A stretch of DNA of 64,000 nucleotides from Methylomonas sp. ZR1. GTDB taxonomy: Bacteria > Pseudomonadota > Gammaproteobacteria > Methylococcales > Methylomonadaceae. Made by a program: the position numbers and the translations under genes. Where the stretch lies: NCBI RefSeq assembly GCF_013141865.1, contig NZ_RCST01000001.1, positions 2,418,001-2,482,000 of the forward strand, given 5' to 3'. The number at the start of each line of letters is the position of its first letter. Within the stretch, counting starts at the first letter, position 1. The notes beneath the pieces are model-generated. The model made no database searches, had not been told where the DNA came from, and saw only the letters and a list, made by a program, of their open reading frames with translations. Shown piece after piece: positions 34,760-45,644 of this stretch.

Positions 34760-35539
34760 ATGAATAGAAAACCCGCCGTAGCAGGACGGTTTTATCCTGC
34801 CCACCCCCAACAACTTCATGACGCAGTGTCCGGCTATTTGCAGGACCTACGCCCCACCGGCAAAGCGCCCAAAGCCATGATCGTGCCGCATGCCGGATAC
34901 GTTTATTCCGGGCCGATAGCCGCTACCGCTTACGCCCGTTTAAAGCCCGCCGCAGCCAGCATTACCCGCGTGGTATTGATCGGCCCTTCGCATCACGTGG
35001 CGTTTCGCGGCTTGGCAGTCAGCAGAACCCACGCTTACACCACCCCGCTCGGCGATGTTGAGGTAGACCAGGCCGCTATCGAGGCCTTAGTGAGTTTGCC
35101 GTTTGTAGAATATATCGAACAAGCCCACACGCTGGAACACAGCCTGGAAGTACATCTGCCGTTTCTGCAATCGGTTTTACAGCAATTCACACTGGTCCCC
35201 ATCGTGGCCGGCGACGCCAGTCCCGAACTAGTCAGCCAGGCGCTGGAGCTGTTGTGGGGCGGCGATGAAACCTTGCTGGTGATCAGTTCGGATCTTAGCC
35301 ATTATCACGACTACGACACCGCCAAACGCCTGGACCAAGCGACTAGCCGAATGATAGAACAGTTGCAATACAATGAAATTTGCGGCGAGGCCGCCTGCGG
35401 TAAGGTGCCGGTCAACGGCTTGCTGAAGCTACTGAAACAAAAAGGTCTGTCTATTAAAACCATAGATCTGCGCAATTCCGGCGACACGGCCGGTAACAAA
35501 CAGCAAGTGGTGGGATACGGTGCCTATGTCGTTGACTGA
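34760..35539 (+). CDS. amrB: AmmeMemoRadiSam protein B (MEMO1 family)
   Basis: A 259-residue MEMO-family protein. The fold is related to class III extradiol dioxygenases. Recognisable are RKPAVAGRFYPAHP at the start, MIVPHAGYVYSGPIA, VVLIGPSHHVAF, EHSLEVHLPFLQ and VISSDLSHYHDYD, which contain the His residues that line the active-site pocket. AAAGGA precedes the ATG. The stop overlaps the start of the AMMECR1-family gene, so both are probably coupled, and the radical SAM gene lies divergently 155 bases away. Biochemical role unknown. Confidence 0.93.
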   Translation: MNRKPAVAGRFYPAHPQQLHDAVSGYLQDLRPTGKAPKAMIVPHAGYVYSGPIAATAYARLKPAAASITRVVLIGPSHHVAFRGLAVSRTHAYTTPLGDVEVDQAAIEALVSLPFVEYIEQAHTLEHSLEVHLPFLQSVLQQFTLVPIVAGDASPELVSQALELLWGGDETLLVISSDLSHYHDYDTAKRLDQATSRMIEQLQYNEICGEAACGKVPVNGLLKLLKQKGLSIKTIDLRNSGDTAGNKQQVVGYGAYVVD

Positions 35540-36083
35540 AACCTCGCAAAATCGCTTGCTGGCACTAGCCCGGCAATCCATAGTCCACGGCCTGCAAACC
35601 GGTCGGCCGCTAGCGGTTGATTTGGATGCTTATCCAGCGGAATTACGCGAAATCCGCGCGACTTTCGTCACCCTGGAACGCCGTGGCCAATTGCGCGGCT
35701 GTATCGGCATGCTGGAAGCGGTAAGGCCTCTGGCGGAAGATGTGGCCGAAAATGCCTTTGCGGCAGCGTTCCGGGATCGACGCTTTCCGCCATTAGCCGC
35801 TGGTGAACTGGCCGATCTTGACTTACATATTTCCGTGCTTAGCCCCGCCGTAGCGCTGACATTTTTGTCCGAAGCGGATCTGATCGCGCAACTGCGCCCC
35901 GGCATAGACGGCATCATCTTGCAGGAAGGCGCCCGGCGCGGCACCTTCCTGCCCTCGGTGTGGGAGGATTTACCCAACCCCACCGAGTTTTTACAACACT
36001 TAAAACAAAAGGCCGGCTTACCCGCCGCCTATTGGTCTGACAAGATACAAGCCTATCGTTATACCACCGAGATGTTCGGCTAG
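35526..36083 (+). CDS. amrA: AmmeMemoRadiSam protein A (AMMECR1 family)
   Basis: A 185-residue AMMECR1-domain protein. Typical motifs are present: FVTLERRGQLRGCIGMLEA (the LRGCIG signature), AFAAAFRDRRFPPLA, LDLHISVLSP, LRPGIDGIILQEG and GTFLPSVWEDLP. I chose the ATG at 35526; a GTG at 35520 would add two residues. It overlaps the preceding MEMO gene by 14 bases, a common sign of translational coupling. Human AMMECR1 is linked to a disease syndrome, but no enzyme activity is known for the family. Confidence 0.93.
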   Translation: MSLTETSQNRLLALARQSIVHGLQTGRPLAVDLDAYPAELREIRATFVTLERRGQLRGCIGMLEAVRPLAEDVAENAFAAAFRDRRFPPLAAGELADLDLHISVLSPAVALTFLSEADLIAQLRPGIDGIILQEGARRGTFLPSVWEDLPNPTEFLQHLKQKAGLPAAYWSDKIQAYRYTTEMFG

Positions 36084-36287
36084 CAGTCAAGCGTTTTGTG
36101 CGCCGCCAACCCCTATAAATCCGGCCTTGGCGGCCTTTGATCTTGTTCCAAACCGACAACGAACATTATAATGGCGGCATTTTCGACTGATCCGGGCTCA
36201 GAGTTTCCTGCAACGTGCGTTTAGTTTACGCGCGGAAATCGACATGCCAAAGCCGATCAACCCTCTTCTTCATTCCTAGTATCACTG

Positions 36288-37754
36288 ATGAAAAATCAAA
36301 ATTACAAACCTTGCGACCTGGTGATTTACGGCGCATTGGGTGACCTATCGAAACGAAAGTTACTGATTTCGTTGTATCGTCTGGAAAAATCCAATTTGCT
36401 GGAAGCCGATACCCGGATTATCGGCGTCGACCGTTTGGAGGAAACCAGCGAAGGCTTCGTCCAAATTGCCCATAACAGCCTGAAATCGTTCTTAAACAAA
36501 GAGATAAACCCGGAAATCTGGGAGCGGCTGTCGCAAAGATTATCGTACTTGAAAATCGACCTGACTCAACCGGAGCAATATCTGCAGTTGAATGCCGCAG
36601 TCGATCCGGAAAAGCGGGTGATGGTCAACTATTTTGCGGTAGCGCCGTTTCTATTCAAAAGTATCTGCCAGGGTTTGCAAAGCTGCGGCGTATTAACCGC
36701 CGAATCGCGGATGGTGATGGAAAAACCCATCGGCCACGACTTGAAGTCTTCCAAGGAGATCAACGACGTCGTCGAAGAAGTCTTCCAGGAAGATCAGGTC
36801 TACCGTATCGACCATTACCTGGGCAAAGAGACGGTACTGAATCTGCTGGCCCTGCGTTTTGCCAACTCGATTTTCACTACCAACTGGAACCACAATACAA
36901 TCGATCATATCCAGATTACGGTGGGTGAAGACATCGGCATCGAAGGCCGCTGGGAATACTTTGATAAAACCGGCCAGTTGCGCGACATGCTGCAAAATCA
37001 CTTACTGCAGATTCTGACCTTTGTAGCGATGGAACCGCCGGCCGATCTGGAAGCTGAAAGCATCCACATGGAAAAAATCAAGGTGTTGAAAGCCTTGCGG
37101 CCGATTACCGCACGCAATGTCGAGGAAAAAACCGTGCGCGGCCAATATACCGCCGGTTTCATTAAAGGCGCGGCGGTGCCGGGTTATCTGGAAGAGGAAG
37201 GCGCCAACAAGGAAAGCACCACCGAAAGCTTCGTGGCAATTAGGGTGGACATCGACAACTGGCGTTGGGCCGGCGTACCTTTTTACATGCGCACCGGCAA
37301 ACGCATGCCCAACAAGCGTACCGAGATCGTCGTCAACTTTAAACAATTGCCGCACAACATTTTCAAAGACAGCTTCCGCGACCTGCCGGCCAATAAACTG
37401 GTGATCCATTTGCAGCCCAACGAAGGCGTGGATGTGGTGATGTTGAACAAGGTACCGGGCATAGACGGTAATATCAAATTGCAACAAACCAAGCTGGACT
37501 TGAGTTTTTCGGAAACCTTCAAGAAAAACAGTATTTTCGGCGGCTACGAAAAACTGATTCTGGAAGCCCTGCGCGGCAACACCACGCTGTTTTTAAGCCG
37601 CGAGGAAATCGAACAAGCCTGGGCCTGGGTCGATTCGATCCAAGACGCCTGGGCGCAAAACCACAGCGCTCCAAAATCTTACCCGGCTGGCAGCTGGGGG
37701 CCGATTGCCTCCGTGGCATTATTGGCCCGCGACGGCCGCGCCTGGGAAGAGTAA
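36288..37754 (+). CDS. zwf: glucose-6-phosphate 1-dehydrogenase
   Basis: A 488-residue enzyme that oxidises glucose-6-phosphate to 6-phosphogluconolactone with NAD(P)+. The coenzyme loop VIYGALGDLSKRKL and the substrate signature RIDHYLGKETV are clear; other family blocks are MEKPIGHD and FYMRTGKRMP. Length is normal. The ribosome binding site before the ATG is weak. It heads a plus-strand run zwf-pgl-edd-gnd-eda, which supplies both the oxidative pentose phosphate route and the Entner-Doudoroff route. In methanotrophs this enzyme with Gnd can also run a dissimilatory formaldehyde-oxidising cycle. Confidence 0.97.
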   Translation: MKNQNYKPCDLVIYGALGDLSKRKLLISLYRLEKSNLLEADTRIIGVDRLEETSEGFVQIAHNSLKSFLNKEINPEIWERLSQRLSYLKIDLTQPEQYLQLNAAVDPEKRVMVNYFAVAPFLFKSICQGLQSCGVLTAESRMVMEKPIGHDLKSSKEINDVVEEVFQEDQVYRIDHYLGKETVLNLLALRFANSIFTTNWNHNTIDHIQITVGEDIGIEGRWEYFDKTGQLRDMLQNHLLQILTFVAMEPPADLEAESIHMEKIKVLKALRPITARNVEEKTVRGQYTAGFIKGAAVPGYLEEEGANKESTTESFVAIRVDIDNWRWAGVPFYMRTGKRMPNKRTEIVVNFKQLPHNIFKDSFRDLPANKLVIHLQPNEGVDVVMLNKVPGIDGNIKLQQTKLDLSFSETFKKNSIFGGYEKLILEALRGNTTLFLSREEIEQAWAWVDSIQDAWAQNHSAPKSYPAGSWGPIASVALLARDGRAWEE

Positions 37755-37785
37755 TCAATCTGTATCCATCACGAGAACAACGAAC

Positions 37786-38496
37786 ATGGTTAGAGAATTT
37801 TTTTTCGAACAACGTAACCACCTGTTTACCGCCTTGGTGGCCGAATGCCAGGATGTTTTGTCCGAAGCCGTCAGCAAACACGGTCAAGCCACTTTATTGG
37901 TGTCCGGCGGCAGCACCCCTGCCCCGCTTTATGAAGCTTTATCCAAATCCGATTTGAATTGGAAAAAAATCAAGGTGGCATTGGTAGATGAACGCTGGGT
38001 AGACAATCAACACAGCGCCAGCAACGAAGCTTTAATTCGCCGCAGCCTGCTGATCAACAACGCCAAAAACGTTGAGTTTATCGGCATGAAAACCCCGGCT
38101 GCCAAGGCAAAACAAGGTCAGGCAGAGGCTGAAGGCCGCTACGCCAAACTGCCGCAGCCTTTCACGCTGAGCATCGTCGGCATGGGCCCGGACGGTCATA
38201 CCGCTTCGCTGTTTCCGCACGCAGAAGGTCTGGCCAACGCATTGAGTGAGGACAATCAAAATCTGACCGCGGCCATCACCGCCATTCAAAGCGAAGTGAC
38301 CGGCGCCAATACAGAACGCCTGACCCTGACCCGCAACGCTTTATTAAAGTCGGAACGCATCGTGATTTTGTTTACCGGCGAAGATAAGTTGGCGGTGTTC
38401 AACAGCGCCCAGAAACCGGGCCCGGTAGAAGACATGCCGATTCGGGCCTTATTGAATCAGGAAGACGTGCCGGTGGAATTGTACTGGGCACCTTAG
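37786..38496 (+). CDS. pgl: 6-phosphogluconolactonase
   Basis: A 236-residue enzyme of the DevB/SOL type that hydrolyses 6-phosphogluconolactone. Recognised by LLVSGGSTPAPLYEALS, VALVDERWV and LSIVGMGPDGHTASLFPHA. I chose the ATG at 37786; the frame is open further upstream into zwf, but that part would overlap zwf and has no family resemblance. It lies 31 bases after zwf and provides the second step of the shared oxidation branch. Confidence 0.96.
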   Translation: MVREFFFEQRNHLFTALVAECQDVLSEAVSKHGQATLLVSGGSTPAPLYEALSKSDLNWKKIKVALVDERWVDNQHSASNEALIRRSLLINNAKNVEFIGMKTPAAKAKQGQAEAEGRYAKLPQPFTLSIVGMGPDGHTASLFPHAEGLANALSEDNQNLTAAITAIQSEVTGANTERLTLTRNALLKSERIVILFTGEDKLAVFNSAQKPGPVEDMPIRALLNQEDVPVELYWAP

Positions 38497-38601
38497 CCGC
38501 TTAAATTTAGGGTGGGTTAGACGCGCATAACCCGATCACTCTCGATTCCAAAACGCCGTTCGGCGCGTCGACACCACCCCATCTGCTGCCCTGGAGAGCT
38601 T

Positions 38602-40422
<1,821 letters not shown>

Positions 40423-40470
40423 GATTCACACGCTTTAAGCAATGCCGTCTTAGTTTCACTTTGCCAAATC

Positions 40471-40490
40471 CGTCCTTCCACGGAAGGACG
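40471..40490 (+). terminator. hairpin between edd and gnd
   Basis: CGTCCTTCC (40471-40479) and GGAAGGACG (40482-40490) form a perfect stem with loop AC, followed by ACTTTCTTG. The T-run is interrupted, so it may act as a weak terminator or mRNA-stabilising hairpin that lets part of transcription continue into gnd. Confidence 0.5.
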
Positions 40491-40563
40491 ACTTTCTTGA
40501 AACCAGAATTAAGCAACATTGTGTCATCACCCCACAACGACAACGTTTACAGTAGGCAAGCAC

Positions 40564-42009
40564 ATGAAAGCAAATATCGGTTTAATCGGCTTGGCCGTCA
40601 TGGGACAGAATTTGGTTCTGAACATGAACGACCACGGATTCAAAGTGGCGGTGTATAACCGCACGACCAGCAAAGTCGATGAGTTTCTCGACGGCCCGGC
40701 TAAAAACACCCAAGTCATCGGTACGCATTCTCTTGAACAGTTGGTCAACAGCCTGGATTCGCCGCGCAAGGTGATGTTAATGGTCAAGGCCGGTACTGTC
40801 GTGGATCAATATATCGACGACTTGCTGCCCTTGCTGTCAGCCGGCGACATCATCATCGACGGCGGCAATTCGCTGTTTACCGACACCAACCGCCGCACTC
40901 AATATTTGCAGGAAAAAGGCTTACTCTATGTAGGCACCGGCGTATCCGGCGGCGAAGAAGGCGCCCGGCACGGCCCTTCCATCATGCCCGGCGGCAATAA
41001 GGCGGCCTGGCCAGCGGTTAAGCCGATTTTTCAAGCCATCAGCGCCCATGTCGACGGCGACCCTTGCTGCGAATGGGTCGGTGATAACGGCGCTGGTCAC
41101 TATGTAAAAATGGTGCATAACGGCATCGAGTACGGCGACATGCAGCTGATATGCGAAGCGTATCAATTGTTGGCTGAAGGCTTGAACTTGAGCACCGACG
41201 AGATGCAAGCGATTTTTGCTGAGTGGAATCAAGGCGAATTAAGCTCGTATTTGATCGAAATCACCGCCAACATCCTGGCGTACAAAGAAGACAACGGCCA
41301 ACCTTTACTGAACAGCATCCTGGATACCGCCGGCCAAAAAGGCACCGGCAAATGGACCGGCATCAATGCGCTGGACCTAGGTATCCCACTAACCCTGATC
41401 GGCGAATCGGTCTTTGCCCGTTGCCTATCCGCGCAAAAAGACGAACGCATCCGCGCGGCCCAAGCCTTACCTAAAACCAGCGCCAGCTTTAGCGGCGACA
41501 AAGCGGCGATGATTCAAGCTATTCGCCAGGCCCTATATGCCTCGAAAATCATTTCCTACGCGCAAGGCTTTCGGTTGATGCGCGAAGCCGCTAAGGAATA
41601 CCAGCTGGCTCTAAATTACGGCGACATTGCCTTGATGTGGCGCGGCGGCTGTATTATTCGCAGCCAGTTCCTGAATGACATCAAACAGGCTTACCAGCAA
41701 AATCCCGATCTGGAAAATTTGCTGCTGGCCGACTTCTTCGTCGAAGCGATGAAGCAAGCCGAAGCGGGCTGGCGCCAAGCGGTGATTTTGGGCATACAAT
41801 TGGGCATCCCGACGCCGGCCTTCTCCTCCGCTCTGGCTTATTTCGACGGCTACCGCACCGAACGGCTGCCCGCCAATCTGCTGCAAGCGCAAAGAGACTA
41901 TTTCGGCGCCCATTCGTACGAACGCATCGACCGGCCACGAGGCGAGTTTTTTCATACCGACTGGACCGGACACGGCGGCAAAACCGCATCGACAACCTAT
42001 ACGGTTTAG
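40564..42009 (+). CDS. gnd: 6-phosphogluconate dehydrogenase, decarboxylating
   Basis: A 481-residue enzyme oxidising 6-phosphogluconate to ribulose-5-phosphate and CO2. Motifs: GLIGLAVMGQNLVLNM (dinucleotide fold), GVSGGEEGARHGPSIMPGG, GAGHYVKMVHNGIEYGDM (catalytic Lys and Glu) and a C-terminal HTDWTGHGG. The length is that of the long NADP type. I start at the ATG at 40564; a GTG at 40519 adds 15 residues that do not fit the N-terminal strand. With Edd beside it, 6-phosphogluconate has two fates here, pentose formation or the Entner-Doudoroff split. Confidence 0.97.
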   Translation: MKANIGLIGLAVMGQNLVLNMNDHGFKVAVYNRTTSKVDEFLDGPAKNTQVIGTHSLEQLVNSLDSPRKVMLMVKAGTVVDQYIDDLLPLLSAGDIIIDGGNSLFTDTNRRTQYLQEKGLLYVGTGVSGGEEGARHGPSIMPGGNKAAWPAVKPIFQAISAHVDGDPCCEWVGDNGAGHYVKMVHNGIEYGDMQLICEAYQLLAEGLNLSTDEMQAIFAEWNQGELSSYLIEITANILAYKEDNGQPLLNSILDTAGQKGTGKWTGINALDLGIPLTLIGESVFARCLSAQKDERIRAAQALPKTSASFSGDKAAMIQAIRQALYASKIISYAQGFRLMREAAKEYQLALNYGDIALMWRGGCIIRSQFLNDIKQAYQQNPDLENLLLADFFVEAMKQAEAGWRQAVILGIQLGIPTPAFSSALAYFDGYRTERLPANLLQAQRDYFGAHSYERIDRPRGEFFHTDWTGHGGKTASTTYTV

Positions 42010-42098
42010 GGTTTACCCCGAGACCGTTGTCGTTTTGTCAAACACGCACGCTTCACGGCGTGGGTTTTCCAAGCACCCTCACATTAGGAAAATAACAA

Positions 42099-42728
42099 AT
42101 GACCGTATCAATAAAAGAAGTCATGACCACCTCCCCGGTAATGCCGGTGATGGTAATCAATCAACTGGAACAAGCCGTGCCGCTGGCGCGCGCCTTGGTT
42201 GAAGGTGGATTGAAAGTATTGGAAATCACCTTACGGACGCCCGTAGCACTGGACGCTATCCGCCGCATCAAAGCCGAAGTACCGGGGGCGATTGTCGGTG
42301 CCGGCACCATCATCAATACCCAAACCCTAAAAAACGCCATCGATGCCGGCGCAGAATTTATCGTAAGCCCCGGCGTCACCGACAGCTTGCTGGATGCGGC
42401 TCTGGCTTCCGGTGTGCCGATTTTGCCTGGCGTCATCACCCCCAGCGAAGTGATGCGTTTGATGGACAAAGGCATAACCGCGATGAAGTTTTTCCCGGCC
42501 GAAGCGGCGGGCGGCATCCCTATGCTGAAATCCATCGGCGGCCCGTTGCCGCAAGTGACCTTTTGCCCGACCGGCGGCGTCAATCCGAAAAACGCGGTGG
42601 AATATCTGGCGCTAAGCAATGTGGCCTGCGTCGGCGGCTCCTGGATGGCACCGTCCGAGCTGGTCGATGCCGGCGATTGGGCGGAAATCACCCGCCGCGC
42701 CGCTGAAGCCTCCGCTTTGAAAAAATAA
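42099..42728 (+). CDS. eda: KDPG/KHG aldolase
   Basis: A 209-residue class I aldolase that splits 2-keto-3-deoxy-6-phosphogluconate into pyruvate and glyceraldehyde-3-phosphate. The Schiff-base Lys130 lies in [14 protein letters not shown] and Glu42 in [17 protein letters not shown] near residue 150 binds phosphate. Length is normal. AGGAAAA precedes the ATG. It closes the zwf-pgl-edd-gnd-eda run, 89 bases after gnd. Confidence 0.97.
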   Translation: MTVSIKEVMTTSPVMPVMVINQLEQAVPLARALVEGGLKVLEITLRTPVALDAIRRIKAEVPGAIVGAGTIINTQTLKNAIDAGAEFIVSPGVTDSLLDAALASGVPILPGVITPSEVMRLMDKGITAMKFFPAEAAGGIPMLKSIGGPLPQVTFCPTGGVNPKNAVEYLALSNVACVGGSWMAPSELVDAGDWAEITRRAAEASALKK

Positions 42729-42836
42729 ACCCATCGCTAGGGTTTTAAATCACCCAGTCGCGGGCATCGTTCGACAAATCGGCTCATTGCATACTCGGCG
42801 TATTATGATTTTCTCGGCAAAAAGGAGTAATTAACG

Positions 42837-43391
42837 ATGCAAAACCATGCCAACGAACGCTATGGCACGATGACGATTGCCTTGCACTGGCTGACGTTCA
42901 TCGTGATGGCAGCCGGGTATGCCTGTATCGAGCTACGCGAGTTGTTCCCCAAAGGCAGCGACCCGCGTGAAACCATGAAAGCCCTGCATTTTATGCTGGG
43001 TTTATTGGTGTTAATGCTGCTGTTGCCGAGACTGGGTTTCCGTCTGGCCGGCCCCACACCGGCCATATCGCCGGAACCGCCGGCCTGGCAACGGCAGGCG
43101 GCACGTCTGGTGCATCTATTGCTTTATGGATTGATGTTGGGAATGCCGATAGTCGGCTGGTTGGCATTAAGCGCCGCCGGTAAAACAATTCCATTCTTTG
43201 GTCTGGAGTTGCCGGCGCTGATCGCCGAAAACAAGGAACTGGCCAAAACGATCAAAGAAATACACGAAACGGGCGGAGTGATTGGCTATTACCTGATTGG
43301 CTTACACGTATCGGCGGTACTATTTCATCATTACGTGCAGCGCGACAACACCTTAAGCCACATGCTGCCGGCGCTGAAGAAGCCCGACTGA
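42837..43391 (+). CDS. cytochrome b561-family membrane protein
   Basis: A 184-residue inner-membrane di-haem cytochrome b561 of the bacterial (YodB/CybB) type. Four membrane helices are visible (about 13-30, 48-68, 88-110 and 146-165), with candidate haem His in IALHWLTF, KALHFMLG, HLLLYGL and GLHVSAVLFHHYV. AAGGAG lies before the ATG. It may carry electrons between quinol and periplasmic acceptors such as superoxide, as shown for CybB. It converges on the Dabb lipoprotein gene. Confidence 0.9.
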   Translation: MQNHANERYGTMTIALHWLTFIVMAAGYACIELRELFPKGSDPRETMKALHFMLGLLVLMLLLPRLGFRLAGPTPAISPEPPAWQRQAARLVHLLLYGLMLGMPIVGWLALSAAGKTIPFFGLELPALIAENKELAKTIKEIHETGGVIGYYLIGLHVSAVLFHHYVQRDNTLSHMLPALKKPD

Positions 43392-43441
43392 TACTGTCCA
43401 GCCATTCCTGGCTACAAATCGGGGAAACGGCTGGTCCGTCA

Positions 43442-43855
43442 TTACTCGATAAAATCGTAAATCTTATATTTGTCCACCAAGGGCCGCAGCACCTGTTGCG
43501 CCACGCGCAGATATTCCGGATTCTGTAAAAACGCCTCGTAAGCCTGCTGGCTTTCGTAAACACCGGATACGGCCACATCATAGCTTTCATCTAAGGCCGT
43601 ATTCGCGCGCCCGCGCTTAATCGCCGCCGGTGTACCGACATCGTAAGCCAGCACGCCCGGCAATTTTGCCAAGCCTTCACTCTGTTGAATATAGTGTTGC
43701 CGCTGTTGTTTGTCTCCAGCTTGTTTCAACCAAACGATAACCACATGATGTACTTTGCGATTTTGCGCCTGCGGATCTGGCTTGGCAGTATAGGCACAAC
43801 CGGTGGCACCGGCTGCCAGCAGCCCCGCCAGCGCGAGGACATAAAGACGTTTCAT
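43442..43855 (-). CDS. Dabb-family (stress-responsive alpha/beta barrel) lipoprotein
   Basis: A 137-residue protein. The N-terminus MKRLYVLALAGLLAAGATGC is a lipoprotein signal with Cys20 as acceptor. The remainder is a dimeric alpha/beta-barrel Dabb domain: KVHHVVIVWLKQAGD, LPGVLAYDVGTP, YDVAVSGVYESQQAYEAFL and LVDKYKIYDFIE. Function of bacterial Dabb proteins is mostly unknown; a lipid-anchored one is less common. It lies just downstream of the M48 peptidase gene on the same strand. Confidence 0.82.
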   Translation of the reverse strand: MKRLYVLALAGLLAAGATGCAYTAKPDPQAQNRKVHHVVIVWLKQAGDKQQRQHYIQQSEGLAKLPGVLAYDVGTPAAIKRGRANTALDESYDVAVSGVYESQQAYEAFLQNPEYLRVAQQVLRPLVDKYKIYDFIE

Positions 43856-43892
43856 GGTGTTTTATTCTCCTGATACCTATAAATGGATAGCC

Positions 43893-43918
43893 AAAATACT
43901 CCGGCTACCGAGCATTTT
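43893..43918 (-). terminator. candidate terminator of the M48 peptidase gene
   Basis: On the minus strand AAAATGCTC and GAGTATTTT can pair with one G-T pair, with further GC pairing inside, and the right arm ends in four T. It overlaps the last base pairs of the M48 stop region. Confidence 0.4.
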
Positions 43919-44930
43919 ACAGCCCGCGCAAGCGTTTGATCCGTTCTTCGGTATTGGGATGGCTGGATAAATAATCCAGCGCTTCAAGCGATTCTACGGG
44001 TTGTTTGGGTACTGTGGTTTGATGGGCGGCCTCCAGTTTTTCCAATATATCGGCCAGCCGACTGACCGGAATAGCGTTGGCGCGCAACAGTTCTGCGGCA
44101 AAAGCGTCGGCACGACGTTCGAAATCGCGCGAATAGCGGGTTTGTAATAATACGGTCGGCGCGACGGCCAGCAGACTGCTGATATCGCCAATGTACCAAG
44201 CCATCGCCAAACCCACCACAGAAGCCTGTAGCATTTGCCGCAAGGCATGTTTTTCGTGGACATGGCCCATTTCGTGGGCCAGCACCGCCAAAATTTCTTG
44301 GTCGTTACTCGCCAAACTCACTAAGTCGTCGAGCAGCAGCACGCTGCCGCCCGGCAACGCGAAAGCGTTGGCACCCAGTGTCGGGCTAGCGCGAAATTCA
44401 ATATGCGCCGGTCTATCCTCACCCGGCGGCAAAGCCAAGCGCTGCCAGCCATCCTGAATGGTTTGCCGACGTTCGTCGGATAATGTGCTGGGCTTCAATA
44501 AGGTTTGATCAAGGCTGGCGAAAAACTGCGTATCCATCCGTTCCAGTAAATAAACCGGCACTTGGTCCGCCGCTGCCCGCGCCGCATAAGGCAATCCAAA
44601 CAAATACGCAACGACGAGCAGGCTCAAAGTTAACAGCAGCGCCGCCAACGCATACCACCAACTATTTTCCATACCCGCTACCGCGCTACTACCTGCATCC
44701 GGCAACATCTCGGCAAAACCTTGTCGATCTGCCACTTCGCAACGGCCGCCGTCGGCGAACAAAATCAGGCGCGGCGTGCTGCCGAGCGGCGGCGGAATTT
44801 TCAAACTGGCTAAATCTTCGCGGCGGACAATGTCCCTGCCCTGCAACAATAATTTGTCACCCTCTAAGCAGAGGGTAACAGGATGCGGCCGGGCTTGCCG
44901 CCCGTCGTAGTAAACGGCCGTAAGCAACAT
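43917..44930 (-). CDS. M48-family membrane zinc metallopeptidase
   Basis: A 337-residue protein. The first 90 residues are a beta-rich domain (MLLTAVYYDGRQARPHPVTL...), then one membrane helix (about 92-113), then an M48 domain with HExxH as His219-Glu220-Met-Gly-His223 in AVLAHEMGHVHEKH and the third ligand Glu in RRADAFAAELL. The peptidase should lie on the periplasmic side. Its ATG directly abuts the stop of the DUF898 fragment at 44931, which mirrors the junction of the second, broken copy at 45644/45645. It is the intact survivor of a tandem duplication. Confidence 0.9.
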   Translation of the reverse strand: MLLTAVYYDGRQARPHPVTLCLEGDKLLLQGRDIVRREDLASLKIPPPLGSTPRLILFADGGRCEVADRQGFAEMLPDAGSSAVAGMENSWWYALAALLLTLSLLVVAYLFGLPYAARAAADQVPVYLLERMDTQFFASLDQTLLKPSTLSDERRQTIQDGWQRLALPPGEDRPAHIEFRASPTLGANAFALPGGSVLLLDDLVSLASNDQEILAVLAHEMGHVHEKHALRQMLQASVVGLAMAWYIGDISSLLAVAPTVLLQTRYSRDFERRADAFAAELLRANAIPVSRLADILEKLEAAHQTTVPKQPVESLEALDYLSSHPNTEERIKRLRGL

Positions 44931-45272
44931 TTACAAGGCAATATCGAAATCAAACATCTCGGCCATTTCCTCGCCGGCGGCGGAAGTATTTGTCTGCAAA
45001 CCGGCCACAAACTCGTCGATGCTGCCCCGCGGCAATAATGCGACGCGCTCGATGCGATACAGCGCCAAGCGAACAGCGGCAAATTGCTTGTACAAGCCCA
45101 AAGTCCACAGTACATTACCAAACATAATACCCACCATCCCCCGCGCCCCAAACCGGGCCTAAAAACCAAGCGGTCCAAATTGCGTGTTATTTCTGACTAA
45201 GTTCTGCGAACGCGCCGCGACGCAGGGATAGGCCAGTAAAAACAAGGCCAGATAAGCCCCCCAAAACACTCA
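44931..45272 (-). pseudogene. truncated DUF898 (YjgN-like) C-terminal fragment
   Basis: The last part of a DUF898 gene, closely matching the end of the intact gene at 45645-46718, including the terminal [17 protein letters not shown] and FDFDIAL. Relative to that copy it carries a 9-base loss near 45100 and a premature stop (TAG on the minus strand at 45159-45161, where the intact copy has CAG), and the N-terminal two thirds are missing. It fuses at its left-over upstream edge to the broken M48 copy. It cannot encode a functional membrane protein. Confidence 0.82.
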
Positions 45273-45644
45273 TCGCATCCACATGATGTGCAGAGTCAGA
45301 TGCTGCAGAGCAAACAAATACAACGCGACAAGCAGGCTCAAAGTTAACAGCAGCGCCGCCAACGCATACCACCAACTATTTTCCATACCCGCTACCGCGC
45401 TACTACCTGCATCCTGCAACATCTCGGCAAAACCTTGTCGATCTGCCACTTCACAACGGCCGCCATCGGCGAACAAAATCAGGCGCGGCGTGCTGCCGAG
45501 CGGCGGCGGAATTTTCAGACTAGCTAAATTTTCGCGGCGGACAATCTCCCGGCCCTGCAACAACAGCTTGTCGCCCTCAACACAGAGGGTAACGGGATGC
45601 GGCCTGGCTTGCCGCCCGTCGTAGTAAACGGCCGTAAGCAACAT
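45270..45644 (-). pseudogene. truncated M48 peptidase, N-terminal fragment
   Basis: A 124-codon frame that matches residues 1 to about 114 of the intact M48 protein with only a few substitutions (for example Leu22 to Val, Asp33 to Glu, Pro77 to Gln). It keeps the N-terminal beta domain and the membrane helix, then switches to an unrelated tail (HLTLHIMWMR) and stops. The HExxH peptidase domain is absent. It abuts the stop of the intact DUF898 gene just as the complete copy abuts the DUF898 fragment. It might still be translated as a short membrane protein. Confidence 0.82.
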
